Below are positions 5,677 to 7,813 of a DNA stretch of 7,813 nt, one piece after another. The stretch is from an uncultured Solirubrobacteraceae bacterium (GTDB lineage: Bacteria > Actinomycetota > Thermoleophilia > Solirubrobacterales > Solirubrobacteraceae): contig CATPBV010000071.1 in the NCBI GenBank assembly GCA_955652345.1, positions 1 to 7,813 of the forward strand. The letters are read 5' to 3'. The position numbers were made by a program, and so were the translations under genes. The notes beneath the pieces were generated by a model. The model was given only the letters and a program-made list of their open reading frames with translations. It was not told the DNA's origin and searched no databases. Position 1 is the stretch's first letter; every line of letters begins with the position of its first letter.

Positions 5677-5966
5677 TCAGCTGAGGGCGACGTAGCGCAT
5701 CCGGGTCGCCCGAGCACGAGCTCGTCCCCGTGACTCAACTCCGCGGCGATCACTCGGCGGCCGTTGACAGACGTGCCGTTGGCGCTCTGATCATCCTCCA
5801 CGCGGACAGCGCCACGGTGCGCGGTGATGATCGCGTGCCGGCGCGACACCCGCTGCTCCTCAATTCGAACGTCGGCGGCAAAACCGCGACCCATGCGAGT
5901 TGGCCACATCTTCGCCCGCAGCGAAACCAGGAAGGTGCGGTCGCTGCCTTCGAATGCGAGGTACAC
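5677..5966 (-). CDS. FHA-domain protein with an apparent frameshift near the C-terminus
   Basis: The product of about 95-101 aa is essentially one forkhead-associated domain, a module that binds phosphothreonine peptides and usually acts with Ser/Thr kinases. The signature residues are all present: GR (26-27), SRRHA (41-45) and SANGTSVNG (61-69), followed by SHGDELVLGR (78-87). As read, the frame then runs through CCC-GGA to a stop at 5661 with an un-FHA-like tail. Adding one base at about 5706-5708 gives LGRTRMRYVALS and a stop at 5677, the normal last strand of the domain. The start is GTG 5966 with AGGA 9 bases upstream. The gene lies just after the tRNA-Val on the same strand and converges with the DedA gene. 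There is no kinase or membrane segment in the window to suggest a partner. Confidence 0.8.
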
Positions 5967-5999
5967 GCGCGAAAGTCCTGGATTTACACGACTTTTTCA

Positions 6000-6071
6000 T
6001 GGGCACGGCTGGGCTCGAACCAGCGACCTCTCGCGTGTGAAGCGAGCGCTCTCCCACTGAGCTACGCGCCC
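6000..6071 (-). tRNA. tRNA-Val (anticodon CAC)
   Basis: The 72-base cloverleaf is complete on the minus strand: acceptor GGGCGCG/CGTGCCC (7 pairs, one G-U), D stem GCTC/GAGC, anticodon stem CTCGC/GCGAG around loop TTCACAC (anticodon CAC), variable loop AGGTC, T stem GCTGG/CCAGC around TTCGAGC, discriminator A at 6000. CCA is not encoded. It lies 71 bases after the dehydrogenase stop and 33 bases before the FHA start. Confidence 0.97.
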
Positions 6072-6142
6072 CGGTGGGGCGATTCTACGCGTGCTTCGCC
6101 GGAGCATGCGCGATCTCGCGGGTACGACCTGTGGCGCTGGAT

Positions 6143-7402
6143 TCAGAGGCGGACGAGGTTCTCGACGCTCGCCCCGCGGGTCACGCCACGCAGGTCGACG
6201 AACAGCGCGCTGCGGGCCACCACGGCGGTGTAGTCGACGCCGGGATGGGCCGTGACCAGCACGACCGCGTCGGCCTCCGCGACCAGCGCGCCGTCCAGCG
6301 GAACGCTCTCGAGTCCGAGGTGTGGAAGGTCCGGGACGTATGGGTCGTGGTAGCTGACGATCCCGCCGCGCTCGGCGAGCACCTCCATGATCCGCAGCGC
6401 GGGCGACTCGCGGGTGTCGCCCACGCCGCCCTTGTAGCTGGCTCCCAGGACCAGGATGCGCGAGCCCTTGACGGGTTTGGTCGCGTCGTTCAGAGCCCGC
6501 TCGATGCGCTCGACGCAGTAGAGCGGCATCTGCTGGTTGATCTTGCCGGCGAGCTCGATGAACTCGGTCGACATGTGAAACTCTCGCGCGCGCCAGGTCA
6601 GATAGAACGGATCGACCGGGAGGCAGTGTCCGCCCATCCCGGGCCCCGGCTCGAAGCGCATGAACCCGTAGGGCTTGGTGGCGGCGGCGGCGATCACCTC
6701 CCACACGTCGAGGCCCATCCGGTCCGCGAGCATTGCGAGCTCGTTCACCAGAGCGATGTTGACCGAGCGGAAGATGTTCTCGAGCAGCTTCGTCATCTCC
6801 GCTGCCTCGGGCGTCGAGACCCGCACGACGGTGTCGCATACGTGCGAATAGAGCTGCTCGGCGCGACCGGCGCACCGATCCGTCATGCCCCCGACCACCT
6901 TGGGCGTGTTGCGCAGCGTGAACTTGGTGTTCCCAGGGTCGACGCGCTCGGGCGAGAAGGCTACGTTCAGCTCCTCGCCGACCCGCAGCCCGGACAGCTC
7001 CAGAATCGGCACCAGACGCTCCCGGGTCGTGCCCGGGTACGTCGTCGACTCGAGCACCACCAGCTGCCCCGGCTGCAGCACATCGGCCAGGGCCCTGGCG
7101 GATGCGTTCAGCGGTCCCAGGTCCGGCTCTCTGTTGCCCGTCAGCGGCGTGGGAACGCAGATCAGCACCGCCTCGGCCTGCGCCAGATCCGCGTACCGGC
7201 GTGTCGCCTTGATCGAGTGCAGCGACGCCCGCAGCCGCTCCGACGGCACATCCTCGATGTACGACTTGCCTTCGAGCACGTCGGAGACCTTCTGTGGGTC
7301 GGTGTCGACCGCCACGACGCGGTCCCCCGCCTCGGCAAACGCGACCGCCAGCGGCAGCCCCACGTAACCAAGCCCGATCACCCCAACCGTCGTCTGCGCC
7401 AT
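6143..7402 (-). CDS. Nucleotide-sugar dehydrogenase (UDP-glucose/UDP-GlcNAc/UDP-ManNAc dehydrogenase family)
   Basis: This cytosolic enzyme oxidises C6 of a UDP-sugar to the uronic acid with two NAD+, supplying precursors for capsule, lipopolysaccharide-like or cell-wall polysaccharide. The 419-aa product is full length and intact. The NAD-binding Rossmann fold starts at once (VGVIGLGYVGL, 6-16, with acidic VDTD at 32-35). Then come ICVPTP (81-86), ESTTYPGTT (118-126), FSPER (149-153), the central TKLLENIFRSVNIALVNE (204-221, Lys205), the catalytic GMGGHCLPVDP (255-265, Cys260) and the C-terminal UDP-binding part (VLGASYKGGVGDTRESPA, 318-335). The overall style is nearer the WbpA/WecC branch than plain UDP-glucose dehydrogenase, but the substrate cannot be fixed. 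ATG 7402 is preferred over the farther GTG 7453 because GGAG precedes it and the Rossmann strand follows directly. It is divergent from the SRP RNA. Confidence 0.95.
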   Translation of the reverse strand: MAQTTVGVIGLGYVGLPLAVAFAEAGDRVVAVDTDPQKVSDVLEGKSYIEDVPSERLRASLHSIKATRRYADLAQAEAVLICVPTPLTGNREPDLGPLNASARALADVLQPGQLVVLESTTYPGTTRERLVPILELSGLRVGEELNVAFSPERVDPGNTKFTLRNTPKVVGGMTDRCAGRAEQLYSHVCDTVVRVSTPEAAEMTKLLENIFRSVNIALVNELAMLADRMGLDVWEVIAAAATKPYGFMRFEPGPGMGGHCLPVDPFYLTWRAREFHMSTEFIELAGKINQQMPLYCVERIERALNDATKPVKGSRILVLGASYKGGVGDTRESPALRIMEVLAERGGIVSYHDPYVPDLPHLGLESVPLDGALVAEADAVVLVTAHPGVDYTAVVARSALFVDLRGVTRGASVENLVRL

Positions 7403-7505
7403 CTGCTCCGAAATCCTTGCCGCTGTGTGGGGTGCTGACGATACCGCCCGCACCAGCCGGCCTGAGAATGCTGGAGCTTGCCATGCGCGTGAGGCCGGGT
7501 AGGAG

Positions 7506-7536
7506 TTGCAGAACCTGGCCGCCTAAGCGGTAGGAT
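7506..7536 (+). promoter_or_regulatory. Likely promoter of the SRP RNA gene
   Basis: TTGCAG (7506-7511) and TAGGAT (7531-7536) are separated by 19 bases, slightly long for a sigma-70 promoter. The -10 is 8-9 bases from the expected RNA start near 7545. The spacer contains a small hairpin CCGC-CTAA-GCGG. Position relative to the RNA is the main support. Confidence 0.45.
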
Positions 7537-7545
7537 CAACGTTGG

Positions 7546-7813
7546 ACCGTGCTAGGCGGGGTGCTAGCGGTGCCCTGTACCCGCAATCCGCTCTAGCGGG
7601 GCTGAATCCCCTCCCGAGGGGCTCAGGCCCCGGGGTCAGCGCCCTGTCCTCGAGGTGCTGATGGTTCGGTCCCGCGGCGATGAAGGCCCGTGAACCAGGT
7701 CAGGTCCGGAAGGAAGCAGCCTTAAGCGGTCACCCTCAGGCGCCACGGGAGCACCGGACCGGAATCTGAGGACGGCGGCGCGCCCCGGGAACTGGCTTCG
7801 ACTGAGGGTGCAC
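7546..7813 (+). ncRNA. ffs: Signal recognition particle RNA, bacterial large type, 3' end just beyond the window
   Basis: This RNA pairs with Ffh to target nascent membrane and secreted proteins to the Sec translocon. The S-domain signature is unmistakable: CAGGTCAGGTCCGGAAGG with a GGAA tetraloop, then AAGCAGC (about 7698-7720), closed by helices GGTTCGG/CCGGACC (7663-7669, 7754-7760) and GGCG/CGCC. Upstream lies an Alu-type domain, GTGCTAGGCGGGG, then AGCGGTGCCCTGTACCCGC and AATCCGCTCTAGCGGGG, as in the large SRP RNAs of Bacillus and Clostridium. The 3' segment ends in GAGGGTGCAC, whose GCAC starts to pair with CCGTGC at 7547-7552 to close helix 5'/3'. About 268 bases are present; a few terminal bases are missing. 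dnaX often follows this gene in Gram-positives but lies outside the window. Confidence 0.95.

Noticed and set aside
5630..5683. Inverted repeats CCGAG/CTCGG and GCTGAC/GTCAGC between the DedA and FHA genes as a bidirectional terminator
   Set aside because: Short stems or a long loop, no T run, and one arm lies in the FHA coding end; expected by chance in G+C-rich DNA.
6074..7438. 454-codon plus-strand open frame antisense to the dehydrogenase, and a 495-codon minus-strand frame over the same DNA
   Set aside because: Both are shadows; the intact dehydrogenase with NAD and catalytic motifs occupies the third frame, and the shadow proteins are Arg/Gly-rich without domains.
7519..7530. Similarity of CCGCCTAAGCGG here to the palindrome at 4375-4388
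   Set aside because: Only a short partial match with different flanks and context; not enough to call a dispersed repeat.
1..7813. CRISPR arrays, insertion sequences or transposase genes
   Set aside because: No regularly spaced repeats, no terminal inverted repeats with a transposase, and no integrase or recombinase motifs seen on either strand.

Overview
The window reads as chromosomal DNA from a high-G+C actinobacterium. Codons end strongly in G or C, there is a CsoR-type copper regulator with an actinobacterial-looking operator, and the tRNA lacks an encoded CCA. A deep-branching lineage such as Thermoleophilia/Solirubrobacterales would fit, but that is a judgement from protein style, not a search.

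Left part (1-3300, minus strand) is a metal-export operon. A P1B-type metal ATPase (912-3214) is followed, with stop and start overlapping as TGATG, by an ArsP/DUF318-type permease (912 down to base 1) that runs off the window. The operon starts from a compact promoter at 3269-3297 whose spacer and -10 lie in a CsoR-like operator. The ATPase is split by one missing base in a four-G run. It carries an unusual Cys-Pro-Asp membrane motif and an N-terminal Cys/His-rich region.

Middle part (3300-4360) is the regulatory side. A second promoter, on the plus strand, shares the same palindrome and points to a methyltransferase remnant (3328-3688, internal part deleted), a 10-codon mini-ORF and csoR (3693-3974, Cu ligands C36/H61/C65). 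Convergent to it is a small SHOCT membrane protein (4068-4359, minus), also with an apparent one-base indel. The picture is a copper circuit in which apo-CsoR blocks both directions and copper releases both.

Right part: 4360-4802 has no protein gene but holds two small palindromes and a degenerate copy of the 3' part of a tRNA-Val. Then come a 55-aa unknown protein (4803-4970) and a divergent DedA/VTT membrane protein (4993-5601) on the plus strand. On the minus strand are an FHA-domain protein (about 5677-5966, apparent frameshift near its end), an intact tRNA-Val(CAC) (6000-6071) and a nucleotide-sugar dehydrogenase (6143-7402). The window ends in a large-type SRP RNA with Alu domain (about 7546 to the end, plus strand).

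Three protein genes (ATPase, SHOCT, FHA) each become normal if one base is added or removed, whereas csoR, the permease, the DedA protein and the dehydrogenase are intact. This suggests either uncorrected assembly indels or local decay, and should be settled before any biology is drawn from the breaks.
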